DNA of 32,180 nt from Betaproteobacteria bacterium (GCA_947466535.1 CANIEV010000029.1:1-32180), one strand, 5' to 3'; shown: positions 15,918-25,057, numbered from the stretch's first letter. The notes: a model not told the origin generated them from the letters alone. Numbers and translations: made by a program.

Positions 15918-16853
15918 GTGAATGCTGGACATGCCCTGACTCCCTGGACGCGCGCTGGCGCCTACGCAGCGCTGATCGTCACATCTGCGCTCTGGGGCAG
16001 CAACGGGTCGGTGGCGCGGTTGCTGATGGGTTCGGTCGGGCCGGTGTCTTTGAGTTTCATGCGCTGGAGCCTGGTGATGCTGATCCTCATACCCATCGTT
16101 TGGCACGAGCGCACGGCGATCGCGCTGGCGGTTCGTGACCACTGGCGCACGCTGGTCCCGCTGGCTTTTCTTGGTGGCGTGCCGCAGAACGCGACCGTGT
16201 ATATCGGCCTGTCGGGCACGACCGCAATCCATCTTGGTCTGCTCAACTCCATCGTGCCGGTGATGATCATCCTGATCGGATGGGTCGGCTATGCGCGCCG
16301 CCCGCGCGGGCTGGAACTTGGCGGCCTCGCGATTTCGTCCGTTGGTGTGCTGCTGATCATCGCCCAGGGGGATTTCGCGGCGCTCATGCACTTCGAATTC
16401 AACTTCGGCGACATTCTGGTGCTTGTCGCGATGCTCTGCTGGTCGTTCTACACCGTGCGGTTTCCGATGCGACCGAAAGGGCTCAGCCTGTTCGGTTTCC
16501 TCTTTACCGTTGGACTTCTCAGCCTGCCGATGGTGCTGCCCCTTTTCGTCAGCGAACTGTTGAGCCAGGGGGTGCCGAGTGTCGGCGCAACCGAGTTCGC
16601 CGCGATTTTCTATATCGCCGTGGTACCCACGCTCGGCGCGATGTTCCTGCACGCGTGGGGCGTGGAAAAAGTCGGCGCGGTGCAGTCGGGCTTTTTCCTG
16701 CATGCGATGCCGCCCTTCGCCGCGCTGTTCGCCGCGCTGCTGCTGGGCGAGCAATTGCATGCCTATCACGCGATCGGTTTCGTCCTCGTTGCGGGCGGTG
16801 CGGTCCTGAGTTGTTGGAAGCAGGACGCGGTGCTATCGTCTCGCGCTCGCTGA
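15918..16853 (+). CDS. EamA/DMT-family inner-membrane transporter
   Basis: The protein has 311 residues with ten hydrophobic segments arranged as two EamA repeats (about 15-138 and 165-300). S-A-L-W-G-S-N-G near the start of the first repeat and the final V-L-V-A-G-G-A-V-L-S are typical. Members of the drug/metabolite transporter superfamily export amino acids, metabolites or drugs. The GTG at 15918 is preferred over a TTG at 15876 because the latter would place the palindromic sites and putative promoter inside the coding region; neither has a clear ribosome site. It lies between the LysR regulator and ilvD, so export of a branched-chain precursor or related acid is conceivable but not shown. 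Confidence 0.82.
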   Translation: MNAGHALTPWTRAGAYAALIVTSALWGSNGSVARLLMGSVGPVSLSFMRWSLVMLILIPIVWHERTAIALAVRDHWRTLVPLAFLGGVPQNATVYIGLSGTTAIHLGLLNSIVPVMIILIGWVGYARRPRGLELGGLAISSVGVLLIIAQGDFAALMHFEFNFGDILVLVAMLCWSFYTVRFPMRPKGLSLFGFLFTVGLLSLPMVLPLFVSELLSQGVPSVGATEFAAIFYIAVVPTLGAMFLHAWGVEKVGAVQSGFFLHAMPPFAALFAALLLGEQLHAYHAIGFVLVAGGAVLSCWKQDAVLSSRAR

Positions 16854-16878
16854 GCCGGATGCAATGAGTCGGATGAAC
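16851..16878 (+). repeat. 14-bp tandem duplication starting at the EamA stop codon
   Basis: Units 16851-16864 (TGAGCCGGATGCAA) and 16865-16878 (TGAGTCGGATGAAC) match at 11 of 14 positions. The first TGA is the stop codon of the transporter gene; the second lies in another frame. Confidence 0.7.
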
Positions 16879-16922
16879 TTCGGCGGCTGAATTTCTGCTT
16901 GTCCTAAATATGAGGTGTATTC

Positions 16923-18602
16923 ATGGCTGACAACTGGCGTTCCAAACTGATTACCCAGGGCGTGGCGCGCTCGCCCAACCGTGCGATGCTGCGCGCGGTC
17001 GGTTTCGGCGACCGCGACTTCGAGAAGCCGATTGTCGGCATCGCCAACGGCCACTCCACGCTCAACCCCTGCAACGCCGGCATCCAGCCGCTGGTGGACC
17101 GCGCGATCGCGGCGGTGAAGGGCGGCGGCGGCATGCCGCAGATGTTCGGCTTTCCCACGGTGACCGACGGCATCGGCATGGGCACCGAGGCAATGAAGTA
17201 CTCGCTCGTCTCGCGCGAGGTGATCGCGGACGCGATCGAGACCTCGGTCAACGGCCAGGCGATGGACGGCGTGCTCGCGGTGGGCGGCTGCGACAAGAAC
17301 ATGCCCGGCTGCATGATCGCGATGGCACGCATGAACGTGCCTGCCATTTACGTGTACGGCGGCACGATCAAGCCGGGACGCTGGAAGGGCGAGGACCTCA
17401 CGATCGTGTCGGTGTTCGAGGCGGTGGGCGCGTTCAACGCGGGCAAGATGGACAAGAAGGATTTCGTCGGCATCGAGAAGAACGCCTGCCCCTCGGTGGG
17501 CGCCTGCGGCGGCATGTACACCGCGAACACGATGTCCTCCTCGTTCGAAGCGCTCGGCATGAGCCTGCTGGGCTCCTCGCAGATGGCGGCGCCCGACGGC
17601 GAGAAGGCGGACTCCTCGGCGGAATCGGCGAAGGTGCTGCTGAACGCGATCAGGAAGGGCATCAAGCCACGCCAGATCATCACCCGCAAGTCGATCGAGA
17701 ACGCGATCGCGCTGGTGATGGCCACCGGCGGTTCCACCAACGCGGTTCTGCACTATCTCGCAATTGCCCATGCGGCAGAGGTGAAATGGACGATCGACGA
17801 TTTCGAGCGCGTGCGCCGCAAGGTGCCGGTGCTGTGCGACCTCAAGCCCTCGGGCAAGTACGTGGCGGTGGATTTCCATCGCGCGGGCGGCGTGCCGCAG
17901 GTGCTGAAGATGCTGCTCGCCCACGGCGTGCTGCACGGCGACTGCATGACCATCACCGGCCGCACGATCGCGCAGGAACTGAAGAACATCCCGACGAATC
18001 CGCGCAAGGACCAGGACGTCATCCGCCCGTGGAAGAGCCCGATGTACGCCGAGGGCCATCTTGCGATCCTGAAGGGCAATCTGTCGCCCGAAGGTTGCGT
18101 CGCCAAGATCACCGGCCTGAAGCAGACCTCGATCACCGGCCCGGCGCGGGTGTTCGATTCGGAAGTCGCCACCATGAAGGCGATCATGGCAAAGAAGATC
18201 AAGCCGGGCGATGTGCTGGTGATCCGCTATGAAGGTCCGCAGGGCGGTCCCGGCATGCAGGAGATGCTCGCGCCGACCTCCGCCCTCATCGGGCAGGGTC
18301 TTGGCGATTCGGTGGGCCTGATCACCGACGGGCGCTTCTCCGGCGGCACCTGGGGCATGGTGGTGGGCCACGTCTCGCCCGAGGCGTATGTGGGCGGACC
18401 GATCGCGCTGGTGAAGGAAGGTGACTCGATCACCATCGATGCGAAGAAGCACCTCATCCAGCTCAACGTCTCCGCCGCCGAAATCGCGCGGCGCAAGAAG
18501 GCCTGGAAACAGCCCAAGCCGCGCTACACCCGCGGCCTGCTTGCCAAGTACGCGCGTGTTGTTTCGACCGCAAGCAAGGGGGCCGTTACCGACGAGGTCT
18601 GA
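16923..18602 (+). CDS. ilvD: dihydroxy-acid dehydratase
   Basis: The 559-residue length is typical of the family. Iron-sulfur cluster ligands are visible: Cys123 in [10 protein letters not shown] and Cys195 in the [18 protein letters not shown] block. The C-terminus contains [11 protein letters not shown] and [11 protein letters not shown], hallmarks of IlvD. The enzyme dehydrates 2,3-dihydroxy-isovalerate and 2,3-dihydroxy-3-methylvalerate to the keto acids leading to valine, leucine and isoleucine in the cytoplasm. A GAGGTG precedes the ATG. Sugar-acid dehydratases (Edd, xylonate type) share the fold, but motif details and length fit IlvD best. The gene end is copied downstream in a short repeat. 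Confidence 0.93.
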   Translation: MADNWRSKLITQGVARSPNRAMLRAVGFGDRDFEKPIVGIANGHSTLNPCNAGIQPLVDRAIAAVKGGGGMPQMFGFPTVTDGIGMGTEAMKYSLVSREVIADAIETSVNGQAMDGVLAVGGCDKNMPGCMIAMARMNVPAIYVYGGTIKPGRWKGEDLTIVSVFEAVGAFNAGKMDKKDFVGIEKNACPSVGACGGMYTANTMSSSFEALGMSLLGSSQMAAPDGEKADSSAESAKVLLNAIRKGIKPRQIITRKSIENAIALVMATGGSTNAVLHYLAIAHAAEVKWTIDDFERVRRKVPVLCDLKPSGKYVAVDFHRAGGVPQVLKMLLAHGVLHGDCMTITGRTIAQELKNIPTNPRKDQDVIRPWKSPMYAEGHLAILKGNLSPEGCVAKITGLKQTSITGPARVFDSEVATMKAIMAKKIKPGDVLVIRYEGPQGGPGMQEMLAPTSALIGQGLGDSVGLITDGRFSGGTWGMVVGHVSPEAYVGGPIALVKEGDSITIDAKKHLIQLNVSAAEIARRKKAWKQPKPRYTRGLLAKYARVVSTASKGAVTDEV

Positions 18603-18642
18603 AGGACCGAGGAGGTTGCACCCTCCAACCGACGAGGTCTGA
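18588..18642 (+). repeat. repeat of the ilvD 3' end, including its stop codon
   Basis: The 15-base sequence ACCGACGAGGTCTGA occurs exactly at 18588-18602 (the last codons and stop of ilvD) and again at 18628-18642. A third, partial copy at 18606-18620 matches 11 of 15 positions. The second TGA is in a different frame. Confidence 0.88.
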
Positions 18643-18675
18643 GAGACCTTGTCTGTAAATTGGAAATGGGAAAAC

Positions 18676-18718
18676 TTCCTATAGGAATTCGGGTGATTCG
18701 CTGATTCATCGAATCACC
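18676..18718. other. palindrome and hairpin in the ilvD / 18771 spacer
   Basis: TTCCTATAGGAA (18676-18687) is a perfect 12-bp palindrome. Just after it, GGTGATTCG (18692-18700) and CGAATCACC (18710-18718) form a perfect 9-bp stem with a 9-base loop and no T-run. They could be a regulatory site plus an mRNA hairpin, either a weak ilvD terminator or a leader structure for the next gene. Confidence 0.5.
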
Positions 18719-18770
18719 TGCACTGCCGACAATTCCCGTATCGGTTCAATCCGGACGCAGGGAGTTGGCG

Positions 18771-19205
18771 GTGAAACGAATTCTCTTCGCAGTAGTCGCA
18801 TTGATCGAAAACGCGCACGCGCTGGCCGATGAGGGGGCGCTGATCGCGCGCGTCGAACACGCCTACGTGCGCGCCGCCGAAGGAGTATTACTGGAGCGAA
18901 GCGCGGCGAGTTCCAGAGCCGGGGATCAAGTCTGGGTCGAAGTTCGTATTGCACGCGAAGACGGCGGCGGCGTGAGGTTGCTGCGTCTGTCCCCGGTGAT
19001 TTCGACCGAACCCGGCGATCTGCTGGAAGTGAAGCTCGCCCGCTCGGGGAGCATTCCCTCGCGCATGCAGGTCGGGTCGATGCCCGAGGTGTCGCGAGCA
19101 ATCGCAGTCGCGGCTCGGCGCGACACCGAGATGGCGCGTGCCTTTGATGCGCGGGAGGGATCGCGGCAGGCGCTGCTGGCACTGATTACGAACCGCGCGC
19201 AGTAA
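18771..19205 (+). CDS. exported protein of unknown function
   Basis: The protein has 144 residues. The GTG start is preceded by AGGGAG with about 6-base spacing; a TTG two codons earlier is less likely. An N-terminal signal-like stretch V-K-R-I-L-F-A-V-V-A-L-I-E-N-A-H-A-L-A ends near residue 20, so export is likely, although the core is interrupted by Glu and Asn. The mature part has strand-like segments (V-W-V-E-V-R-I-A and L-L-E-V-K-L-A) and an I-P-S-R-M-Q-V-G-S-M-P-E-V block near 100-113. I recognise no family. It converges with the FecR-like gene with only 8 bases between the stops. A link with that pair is possible but unproven. Confidence 0.6.
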   Translation: MKRILFAVVALIENAHALADEGALIARVEHAYVRAAEGVLLERSAASSRAGDQVWVEVRIAREDGGGVRLLRLSPVISTEPGDLLEVKLARSGSIPSRMQVGSMPEVSRAIAVAARRDTEMARAFDAREGSRQALLALITNRAQ

Positions 19206-19213
19206 ATCCTGCC

Positions 19214-19927
19214 CTAGTAGACCTCGTACCGATCCATGAAGGCCTGCGGTGGCATCCTGCCGACAAGCCCTTCGAGCAGGACCAGTTCCGAGTCGGTGTG
19301 ATTCACCAGTGGGGCGCTTTCCATCATTGCGGCGCGGTTGTCTCCGTAGATGAAGCGCGGTGCCTCGTGGTGCATGCTGCTGTACACCTCGCGTGCCTCG
19401 GGTCGCATTGTTGGCGTCAGGTCGGCTGTGCCGTAGCAAAGGCAGAAGTAGGTCTTGTCGTAGTCGGCTTCGAGATAGCCGCCGGTCCCGCGTATTCCGA
19501 TGGTCGCGGTGCGCGTGGAGAGTTCGCGACGTGCATTGTTGCGTCCATACACGCCAAGCAATTTCCCGGTGATCAGGCGCAGCGACGAGATGAGCAGCGA
19601 CTGTCCCGCGAGGTCGATCCGGCTGTTTTCGCGCAGAAGATAGGCATCCAGGCCGACGACGAAGGTCACGTAGGCGTTGCTGCCGGTGGTGACCGTGTCG
19701 CCCGGGCCTACGGTTGTACCGAGCACCGCGGGGCGGCTGTTTACACGCACATCGCCATCGAGGCTGCGAACGCCCTGTGCTTCCGGGATGAGATTCTGCG
19801 CCGAGGCTTCACGCAGGATGGCGGGTGCGCCGAGACCGGCTCCCATCATGGCGATCAGCAGGCGCCGTCGCCGGGCATCGCGTTCGCTCATTGTCACGCC
19901 GGGTGTCGAAGTCTTGTCGATGTTCAT
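19214..19927 (-). CDS. FecR-like exported protein
   Basis: The protein has 237 residues from the ATG at 19927; a longer upstream frame overlaps the preceding gene and is rejected. The N-terminus has an Arg-rich stretch (D-A-R-R-R-R-L-L-I-A-M-M-G-A-G) followed by a hydrophobic core and A-S-A-Q, resembling a Tat-type or plain Sec signal. Residues about 50-150 match the FecR domain: V-R-V-N-S-R-P-A-V-L-G, V-G-P-G-D-T-V-T-T-G-S-N-A-Y-V-T-F and L-I-T-G-K-L-L-G-V-Y. The later part holds a C-x-C element (F-C-L-C-Y-G-T-A-D). FecR domains sense or relay signals in the periplasm, but no sigma factor or TonB receptor gene is nearby, so this stand-alone form has unknown function. It starts one base after the DUF4394 gene stops, implying an operon. 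Confidence 0.8.
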   Translation of the reverse strand: MNIDKTSTPGVTMSERDARRRRLLIAMMGAGLGAPAILREASAQNLIPEAQGVRSLDGDVRVNSRPAVLGTTVGPGDTVTTGSNAYVTFVVGLDAYLLRENSRIDLAGQSLLISSLRLITGKLLGVYGRNNARRELSTRTATIGIRGTGGYLEADYDKTYFCLCYGTADLTPTMRPEAREVYSSMHHEAPRFIYGDNRAAMMESAPLVNHTDSELVLLEGLVGRMPPQAFMDRYEVY

Positions 19928-19928
19928 A

Positions 19929-20834
19929 TCAGGGGGCGATCGCCAGGCCGCGCACCACCAGGCCGACGCCGATGTCACCGATGCGCTTTGCAGTGCCGCT
20001 CGCGAGGTTGATTTCGTACAGCACCGAGCGGTCATTCTCGAGGAATGAGGCGTAGGCGCTGTTGCGTTGCGGATGGATGTCGAAGCTCACGCGCATTCCG
20101 GTCATCACGCCGAGGCGCCCGATAGTGAAGAGCTGTCCCTCGTTTGGATTGGACGGAGTTTTTGCCGGCGTAGTGCCTTCAGGACGCCCCATCGTGACGA
20201 GCGTGGCCTGCGCCGCTTCGATCGCGTAATTGGTGGTGGCCTTCGCGCCCGCGCCGTGTGTGTAAGCGACTGCGACCACCCGCGAGATGCGACCGGCATT
20301 GATGTCCTCGGCCGAATACGCAAGGTTACGGTCGGGCTGCAAGCCGGGCGCGGTTGCGCTCCCGTCCACCATCTCGCCGGTGTCGGGGTGCACCCGGAAG
20401 TTGTTGCCGGCGTTGTCTATCATGCGGATGCGGTCTGCCACCGGATTGAAATCGAACCCGGCTTCAATGCCGGTGAGGGCGCCGGCGAACGAGCCGCTGC
20501 CGACGTGCGATGCGACACCGGTCTTGACGTCGAGCGTGTAGAGACGACCGCTCGATCCGGCGGCATACAGACGTCCGTTTGCCGGACGGAAATCCATCCC
20601 CATCACCGTTTCGTCCGCCTGCAGTCCCTTCACCTGCAACACCTCGTCGAGATAGTCAGGCCGGCCGGCATTGAAGCGAATGAGCTCGTTTCTGCCGGTT
20701 ACGACATAGATCGTGTCGGGACGTGGTGGCGCTTCTGGCGCGAGGGCGCAACCGGCGAGCACGGCGATGAGCAGTGCGGTGCCTGCAAATCCGGCACGCT
20801 TGAAGCGGGATCGTCTCATCGGGGGCGGGGTCAT
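19929..20834 (-). CDS. DUF4394-containing lipoprotein
   Basis: The protein has 301 residues from the ATG at 20834; a TTG at 20873 would add 13 residues. Arginine and lysine residues precede a hydrophobic core that ends in the lipobox L-A-G-C (Cys about 29), predicting a lipoprotein processed by Lgt. The rest is DUF4394, a beta-propeller-like repeat region with M-G-M-D-F-R-P-A-N-G-R-L-Y-A-A near 78-92, I-E-A-G-F-D-F-N-P-V-A-D-R-I-R near 122-136 and V-S-F-D-I-H-P-Q near 248. DUF4394 proteins have no settled function; some are annotated as surface or enzymatic propellers. It is the first gene of a two-gene unit with the FecR-like protein and is divergent from the YyaL-type gene. Confidence 0.82.
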   Translation of the reverse strand: MTPPPMRRSRFKRAGFAGTALLIAVLAGCALAPEAPPRPDTIYVVTGRNELIRFNAGRPDYLDEVLQVKGLQADETVMGMDFRPANGRLYAAGSSGRLYTLDVKTGVASHVGSGSFAGALTGIEAGFDFNPVADRIRMIDNAGNNFRVHPDTGEMVDGSATAPGLQPDRNLAYSAEDINAGRISRVVAVAYTHGAGAKATTNYAIEAAQATLVTMGRPEGTTPAKTPSNPNEGQLFTIGRLGVMTGMRVSFDIHPQRNSAYASFLENDRSVLYEINLASGTAKRIGDIGVGLVVRGLAIAP

Positions 20835-21071
20835 GGTATTCCGTATGCTCTCTTTAACGGTCGGCTTGCTCAACGATCCGGTGATTGAACCTCAAAACAT
20901 CTTCTGCCGCAGGGTTTTATCAAAGGCACGGGTGGGAAAAATCACAAATTGTGCGTGCTAGACTCGGTTCCGATTTTCATTCCAGCGAGCACCGTTTGTC
21001 GCCGCTGCGAAAAAATCATCACGCCTGTCTTCATTGCGCCTTTCCTTTCCACTGCGGAATTCCCAACGTTC

Positions 21072-23135
21072 ATGCCGAATCGCCTAGCGCAGGAAACCAG
21101 TCCCTATCTCCAACAGCACGCGGATAACCCGGTGGACTGGTATCCGTGGGGCCCGGAGGCGCTCGAACGCGCGAGGAGCGAAGGCAAGCCGATACTCTTG
21201 TCGGTGGGTTACTCCGCATGTCACTGGTGCCATGTAATGGCGCACGAATCCTTCGAGGATCCGCAGATCGCGCAGCTGATGAACAGCCTGTTCATCAATG
21301 TGAAGGTGGACCGCGAGGAGCGGCCCGACCTCGACCAGATCTACCAGCTGGCGCTGCGCATGCTCAACAACAATGGATCGGGCGGTTGGCCGCTGACGGT
21401 TTTTCTTACGCCCGATCAGGTGCCGATGTTCGCGGGCACCTATTTCCCCAAGACGGCGCAGTACAACCTGCCGGCGTTTCCCGATGTGTGCCAGCGCGTT
21501 GCCGGAGCCTTCGTTGAGCATCGCGCGGAGTTGCGCCAGCACAGTGATTCGATCAGCGCGGCGTTCAAGAGCATGCTCACTGCACCGGTGCCGGCCAACC
21601 GCCTCGGGCTTGCGCCCGCAGAGGCGTTTCTCGCGGGGATGAAGGAAGGTTTCGATCCGCGCGCCGGCGGAATGGGTCAGGCGCCGAAGTTTCCGCATCC
21701 GGTGGAATTCGAATTCGCGCTGCGTCGTGCCGCTGGGCGCGGAAAGGTGGCAGGCGACACTGACTCGCTGCATATCGTGCGGCACACGCTCGAGCGGATG
21801 GCCCTTGGCGGAATCTTCGATCAGCTCGGCGGCGGCTTTGCGCGCTACAGCGTGGATGCGAACTGGACCATCCCGCATTTCGAGAAAATGCTCTACGACA
21901 ACGGCCAGCTGCTGCGGCTTTACGCGGACACCTGGGCACTGACGAAGGAGCCCCTGCTCGCGAAGGTCGCCGAGGAAACCGCCGGCTGGATTCTGCGCGA
22001 GATGACCTCGCCCGAGGGCGGCTACTACGCGTCAATCGATGCGGATTCCGAAGGCGAGGAAGGTACGTTCTACGTCTGGACCCGCGAACAGGTGAAATCG
22101 CTGCTTTCGGACGACGAGTACGCGGTCGCAGCTCCACATTACGGACTGGATGCACCCGCGAACTTTGAAGGGCGCCACTGGCATCTGAACGTGATGCAAA
22201 GCCTGGGCGATGTCGCGCAGCGCATCGGCAGGCCGGTGGCGGAGTGCGAGAGCCTGCGCGCTTCGGCGCGCTCGAAGCTTTTCGCCGCGCGCGAGAAGCG
22301 CGTGCGCCCGGGCCGCGACGAGAAAATCCTCGCGAGCTGGAACGGTCTTGCGATCGCCGGAATGGCACGTGCGGGCAGCGTGTTCGGACGCCCGGAGTGG
22401 GTGGCCTCGGCGCGGCGCGCGCTGGATTTCATCCGCGCGAACATGTGGCGCGACGGCAAGCTCCTTGCTAGTTACAAGGACGGTCGCGCGAATCTCAACG
22501 CCTATCTCGACGATCACGCCTATCTGCTGCACGCGGCGATCGAACTGCTGCAGGCGGAATTCGATACCGGGGTGCTCGCCTTTGCGGTGCAGCTTGCGGA
22601 TTCGATGCTCGCGCGCTTTCAGGATCAGGAATCGGGCGCGTTCTATTTCACCAGCCACGACCACGAGCGCCTGTTCACGCGCATCCGGCCGAGCCCGGAC
22701 AACGACAAGCCCTCCGGCAACGGCTGGGCTGCGCTGTCACTGGTGCGTCTCGGGCATATCACCGGCGACACGCGTTACACGCTCGCCGCCGAACACGCGC
22801 TGCGCTGCCTCTGGCCGGTGATCGAGCAGCACGCGGGCGCGCATGCGTCGCTGCTGATGGCGGTGGAAGAACACCTCGACCCGACGCGCGTTGTCGTGCT
22901 GCGCGGTGCGCGTGCCGCGCTTGTCGAATGGCAGCGGGATCTTGCGCAGCGCTATCTCGGCGCGACGATCGTGCTTGCTGTTCCCGACGACGCGAGGGGC
23001 CTGCCCGATGTGCTGGACAAGCCGGTTCTTCCCGCGGTCAACGCATGGGTGTGCGAGGGCGTTAGTTGTCTTGCGCCGATCGCATCGATGGATGAACTGC
23101 GATTGACGATACTCAAGTCTTCCGAAAGCGCGTAG
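21072..23135 (+). CDS. YyaL/SSP411-type thioredoxin-domain protein (DUF255)
   Basis: The protein has 687 residues, the expected size. The ATG at 21072 gives the canonical start [22 protein letters not shown]. An upstream in-frame extension carries no conserved sequence. The N-terminal thioredoxin-like domain (about 1-165) has the C-H-W-C-H active site with Cys50 and Cys53, followed by [12 protein letters not shown]. The remaining 500 residues form an (alpha/alpha)6 barrel of the type seen in N-acylglucosamine 2-epimerases, with [13 protein letters not shown] near 268-280. Cellular function is poorly defined; human SSP411 is a spermatid protein. No signal peptide is seen, so it is probably cytoplasmic. 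It lies 51 bases before a small cytochrome c gene. Confidence 0.88.
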   Translation: MPNRLAQETSPYLQQHADNPVDWYPWGPEALERARSEGKPILLSVGYSACHWCHVMAHESFEDPQIAQLMNSLFINVKVDREERPDLDQIYQLALRMLNNNGSGGWPLTVFLTPDQVPMFAGTYFPKTAQYNLPAFPDVCQRVAGAFVEHRAELRQHSDSISAAFKSMLTAPVPANRLGLAPAEAFLAGMKEGFDPRAGGMGQAPKFPHPVEFEFALRRAAGRGKVAGDTDSLHIVRHTLERMALGGIFDQLGGGFARYSVDANWTIPHFEKMLYDNGQLLRLYADTWALTKEPLLAKVAEETAGWILREMTSPEGGYYASIDADSEGEEGTFYVWTREQVKSLLSDDEYAVAAPHYGLDAPANFEGRHWHLNVMQSLGDVAQRIGRPVAECESLRASARSKLFAAREKRVRPGRDEKILASWNGLAIAGMARAGSVFGRPEWVASARRALDFIRANMWRDGKLLASYKDGRANLNAYLDDHAYLLHAAIELLQAEFDTGVLAFAVQLADSMLARFQDQESGAFYFTSHDHERLFTRIRPSPDNDKPSGNGWAALSLVRLGHITGDTRYTLAAEHALRCLWPVIEQHAGAHASLLMAVEEHLDPTRVVVLRGARAALVEWQRDLAQRYLGATIVLAVPDDARGLPDVLDKPVLPAVNAWVCEGVSCLAPIASMDELRLTILKSSESA

Positions 23136-23186
23136 CATCGCGGCACTCGAATTTACTTAATTTCCCAACTACCTCAAGGAGATACG

Positions 23187-23501
23187 ATGAAGAATCTGAT
23201 CATCGCCTCGGCCGTCGCCGCCCTCGGATTCACCGCCGGTGCCCAAGCTCAGGACGCCGCCAAGCTCGCCCAGGAAAAAGCCTGCCTGTCCTGCCACCAG
23301 ATCGCCACCAAGGTCGTCGGCCCGTCCTACAAGGATATCGCCGCGAAATACCGCAGCGACAAGGGTGCGGAAGCCAAGCTGATCAAGAAGGTCCGCGAAG
23401 GCGGCGTGGGCGCGTGGGGCCAGGTTCCGATGCCGCCGAACGCCACCGTGAGCGAGAAGGAAGCGCAGATCCTGGTGAAATGGGTGCTGTCACAAAAGTA
23501 A
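23187..23501 (+). CDS. small periplasmic c-type cytochrome
   Basis: The protein has 104 residues. A signal peptide (about 1-21, ending A-Q-A-Q) directs it to the periplasm. The heme-attachment motif C-L-S-C-H lies at residues 33-37 and the probable axial methionine is Met82 in Q-V-P-M-P-P. Size and spacing fit class I cytochromes of the c551/c552/c5 type that carry electrons to oxidases or nitrite reductases. A strong AAGGAGA lies 6 bases before the ATG. It has its own terminator downstream. Lysine and alanine content is high. The stop codon region is duplicated in the spacer. Confidence 0.92.
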   Translation: MKNLIIASAVAALGFTAGAQAQDAAKLAQEKACLSCHQIATKVVGPSYKDIAAKYRSDKGAEAKLIKKVREGGVGAWGQVPMPPNATVSEKEAQILVKWVLSQK

Positions 23502-23528
23502 GCATCGATCGGCTAAGCATCGATCGGA
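23499..23528 (+). repeat. 15-bp tandem duplication starting at the cytochrome c stop codon
   Basis: Units 23499-23513 (TAAGCATCGATCGGC) and 23514-23528 match at 14 of 15 positions. The first TAA is the real stop; the second lies 15 bases on, in the same frame, and gives a back-up stop. The terminator follows at 23535. Confidence 0.9.
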
Positions 23529-23534
23529 TGCCAT

Positions 23535-23570
23535 CAACAACGCCGGCCTTGTGCCGGCGTTGTTGTTTGT
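23535..23570 (+). terminator. intrinsic-type terminator after cytochrome c
   Basis: CAACAACGCCGGC (23535-23547), loop CTTGT, and GCCGGCGTTGTTG (23553-23565) form a perfect 13-bp stem followed by TTTGT. It separates the cytochrome gene from the livK promoter. Confidence 0.85.
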
Positions 23571-23633
23571 ACCCCGCAGGTTGAGAAGCAGTCGCAAGTC
23601 ACGGACTTTGCAAGGTTTTCCAGAATTTCTGCG

Positions 23634-23662
23634 TTGACATCGTAGGTGGGGGTGCGCATAAT
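23634..23662 (+). promoter_or_regulatory. strong sigma70 promoter of the livK gene
   Basis: A consensus TTGACA (-35, 23634-23639), a 17-base spacer and CATAAT (-10, 23657-23662) precede the ATG at 23690. Transcription would start near 23669, giving a leader of about 20 bases that contains CCGGAGG as ribosome site. Confidence 0.85.
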
Positions 23663-23689
23663 CGATCGCTATTTTCCGGAGGCACTTCC

Positions 23690-25012
23690 ATGAACAAGAC
23701 GCGCGTATCGATCTACACGCTCGCAGCCCTTGCGACGCTTGGCGTTGTCGGTTGTGGCGAAGAACCCAAACCCCAACCGCCGGCCGCGCCGCCTCCGCCG
23801 CCGTCGATCGAAATCAAGATTGGCCACGTTGCGCCGCTTACTGGCGGCATCGCGCATCTTGGCAAGGACAACGAAAACGGCGCGCGCCTGGCGATCGACG
23901 AAGCCAATGCGGCCAAGATCCAGATCGAGGGCAAGCAGGCGAACTTCGTGCTGGTCGCGGAAGATGACCAGGCCGATCCCAAGGTTGGCACGACGGTCGC
24001 CCAGAAGCTGGTCGACGCAAAGGTGGCCGGCGTGGTCGGGCACCTGAATTCGGGCACCTCGATTCCCGCCTCCGCGATCTACAACGGCGCGAACATCCCG
24101 ATGATCTCGGGCAGCGCGACCAATCCTCAGCTCACCGAGCAGGGCTTCAAGGGCGTGTTCCGCACCGTCGGACGTGACGACCAGCAAGGGCCGGCGATCG
24201 CGAGCTATCTCGCCGCGAACAACAAGCCGAAGCTGGTGGCAATCGTCGATGACGCGACCGCGTACGGCGAGGGGCTGGCGAACGAAGTCGAGAAAACCCT
24301 CAAGGCTGCGGGCGTGAAGGTTCTGCCGCGCGAGAAGGGCACCGACAAGACGAGCGACTGGAAAGCAGTGCTGACCAAGCTGAAGGGTCGGCGTCCCGAC
24401 GCGGTGTTCTACGGCGGCATGGACGCCACCGGTGGGCCGCTGCTAAAGCAGGCGCGCGAACTCGCGATCAAGGCGGTGTTCTCCTTCGGCGACGGTGCCT
24501 GCACCGACAAGATGAAGGAACTCGCAGGCGATGCCGCCGACGGGCTGCTCTGCTCGCAGGCCGGCATCCCGCCGCAGGCCGCGGACAAGAAATTCCTCGA
24601 GGCCTACAAGAAGAAGTTCAACGCCGATCCGATCCTCTACGCGCCCTTTACCTATGACGGCACGCGCCTGCTGATCGAGGCGATGAAAAAGGCCAATTCG
24701 CCCGATCCGGCGAAGTACCTGCCCGAGCTGCAGAAGATCGAGTACACCGGCGCAAGCGGCAAGATCTCCTTCGACGACAAGGGCGATCGCAAGGACGCGG
24801 AGATGACGATCTTCACGATGAAGGAAGGCAAGCTCGCACCGATCGCGATCATCAAGGGCGGCCAGACGATTTCCTTCGACGATTTCGTGAAGGCGTCCGA
24901 GCCCGCGCCGGCCCCGGCCGCAGCACCGGTCGCTGCGCCCGCAGCGGAACCGGCGAAAGCGGCGGAAGCGCCGAAGGCAGAGGCTCCCAAGGCCGACGCC
25001 GTGAAGAAGTAA
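23690..25012 (+). CDS. branched-chain amino acid-type ABC substrate-binding lipoprotein (LivK-like)
   Basis: The protein has 440 residues. The signal sequence ends in G-V-V-G-C (Cys22), a lipobox, so it should be anchored to a membrane by lipid. A Pro/Ala linker with five consecutive prolines (about 28-42) precedes the type I periplasmic binding fold, which starts I-K-I-G-H-V-A-P-L-T-G-G-I-A-H-L-G-K-D-N-E-N-G-A. Within it are G-H-L-N-S-G-T-S-I-P and Y-G-E-G-L-A segments typical of LivJ/LivK proteins. The C-terminal 40 residues are a low-complexity Ala/Pro/Lys/Glu tail absent from most family members. It captures branched-chain amino acids or related ligands for the LivHMGF permease encoded downstream. 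It has its own strong promoter, and a terminator follows. Confidence 0.9.
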   Translation: MNKTRVSIYTLAALATLGVVGCGEEPKPQPPAAPPPPPSIEIKIGHVAPLTGGIAHLGKDNENGARLAIDEANAAKIQIEGKQANFVLVAEDDQADPKVGTTVAQKLVDAKVAGVVGHLNSGTSIPASAIYNGANIPMISGSATNPQLTEQGFKGVFRTVGRDDQQGPAIASYLAANNKPKLVAIVDDATAYGEGLANEVEKTLKAAGVKVLPREKGTDKTSDWKAVLTKLKGRRPDAVFYGGMDATGGPLLKQARELAIKAVFSFGDGACTDKMKELAGDAADGLLCSQAGIPPQAADKKFLEAYKKKFNADPILYAPFTYDGTRLLIEAMKKANSPDPAKYLPELQKIEYTGASGKISFDDKGDRKDAEMTIFTMKEGKLAPIAIIKGGQTISFDDFVKASEPAPAPAAAPVAAPAAEPAKAAEAPKAEAPKADAVKK

Positions 25013-25026
25013 TTTTTCTTCCGGGG

Positions 25027-25057
25027 AAAACGGCACCGCAAGGTGCCGTTTTCTTTT
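25027..25057 (+). terminator. intrinsic terminator between livK and livH
   Basis: AAAACGGCACC (25027-25037), tetraloop GCAA and GGTGCCGTTTT (25042-25052) form a perfect 11-bp stem, followed by CTTTTTC. Partial termination here would make the binding protein more abundant than the permease, as is usual for ABC importers. Confidence 0.9.
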
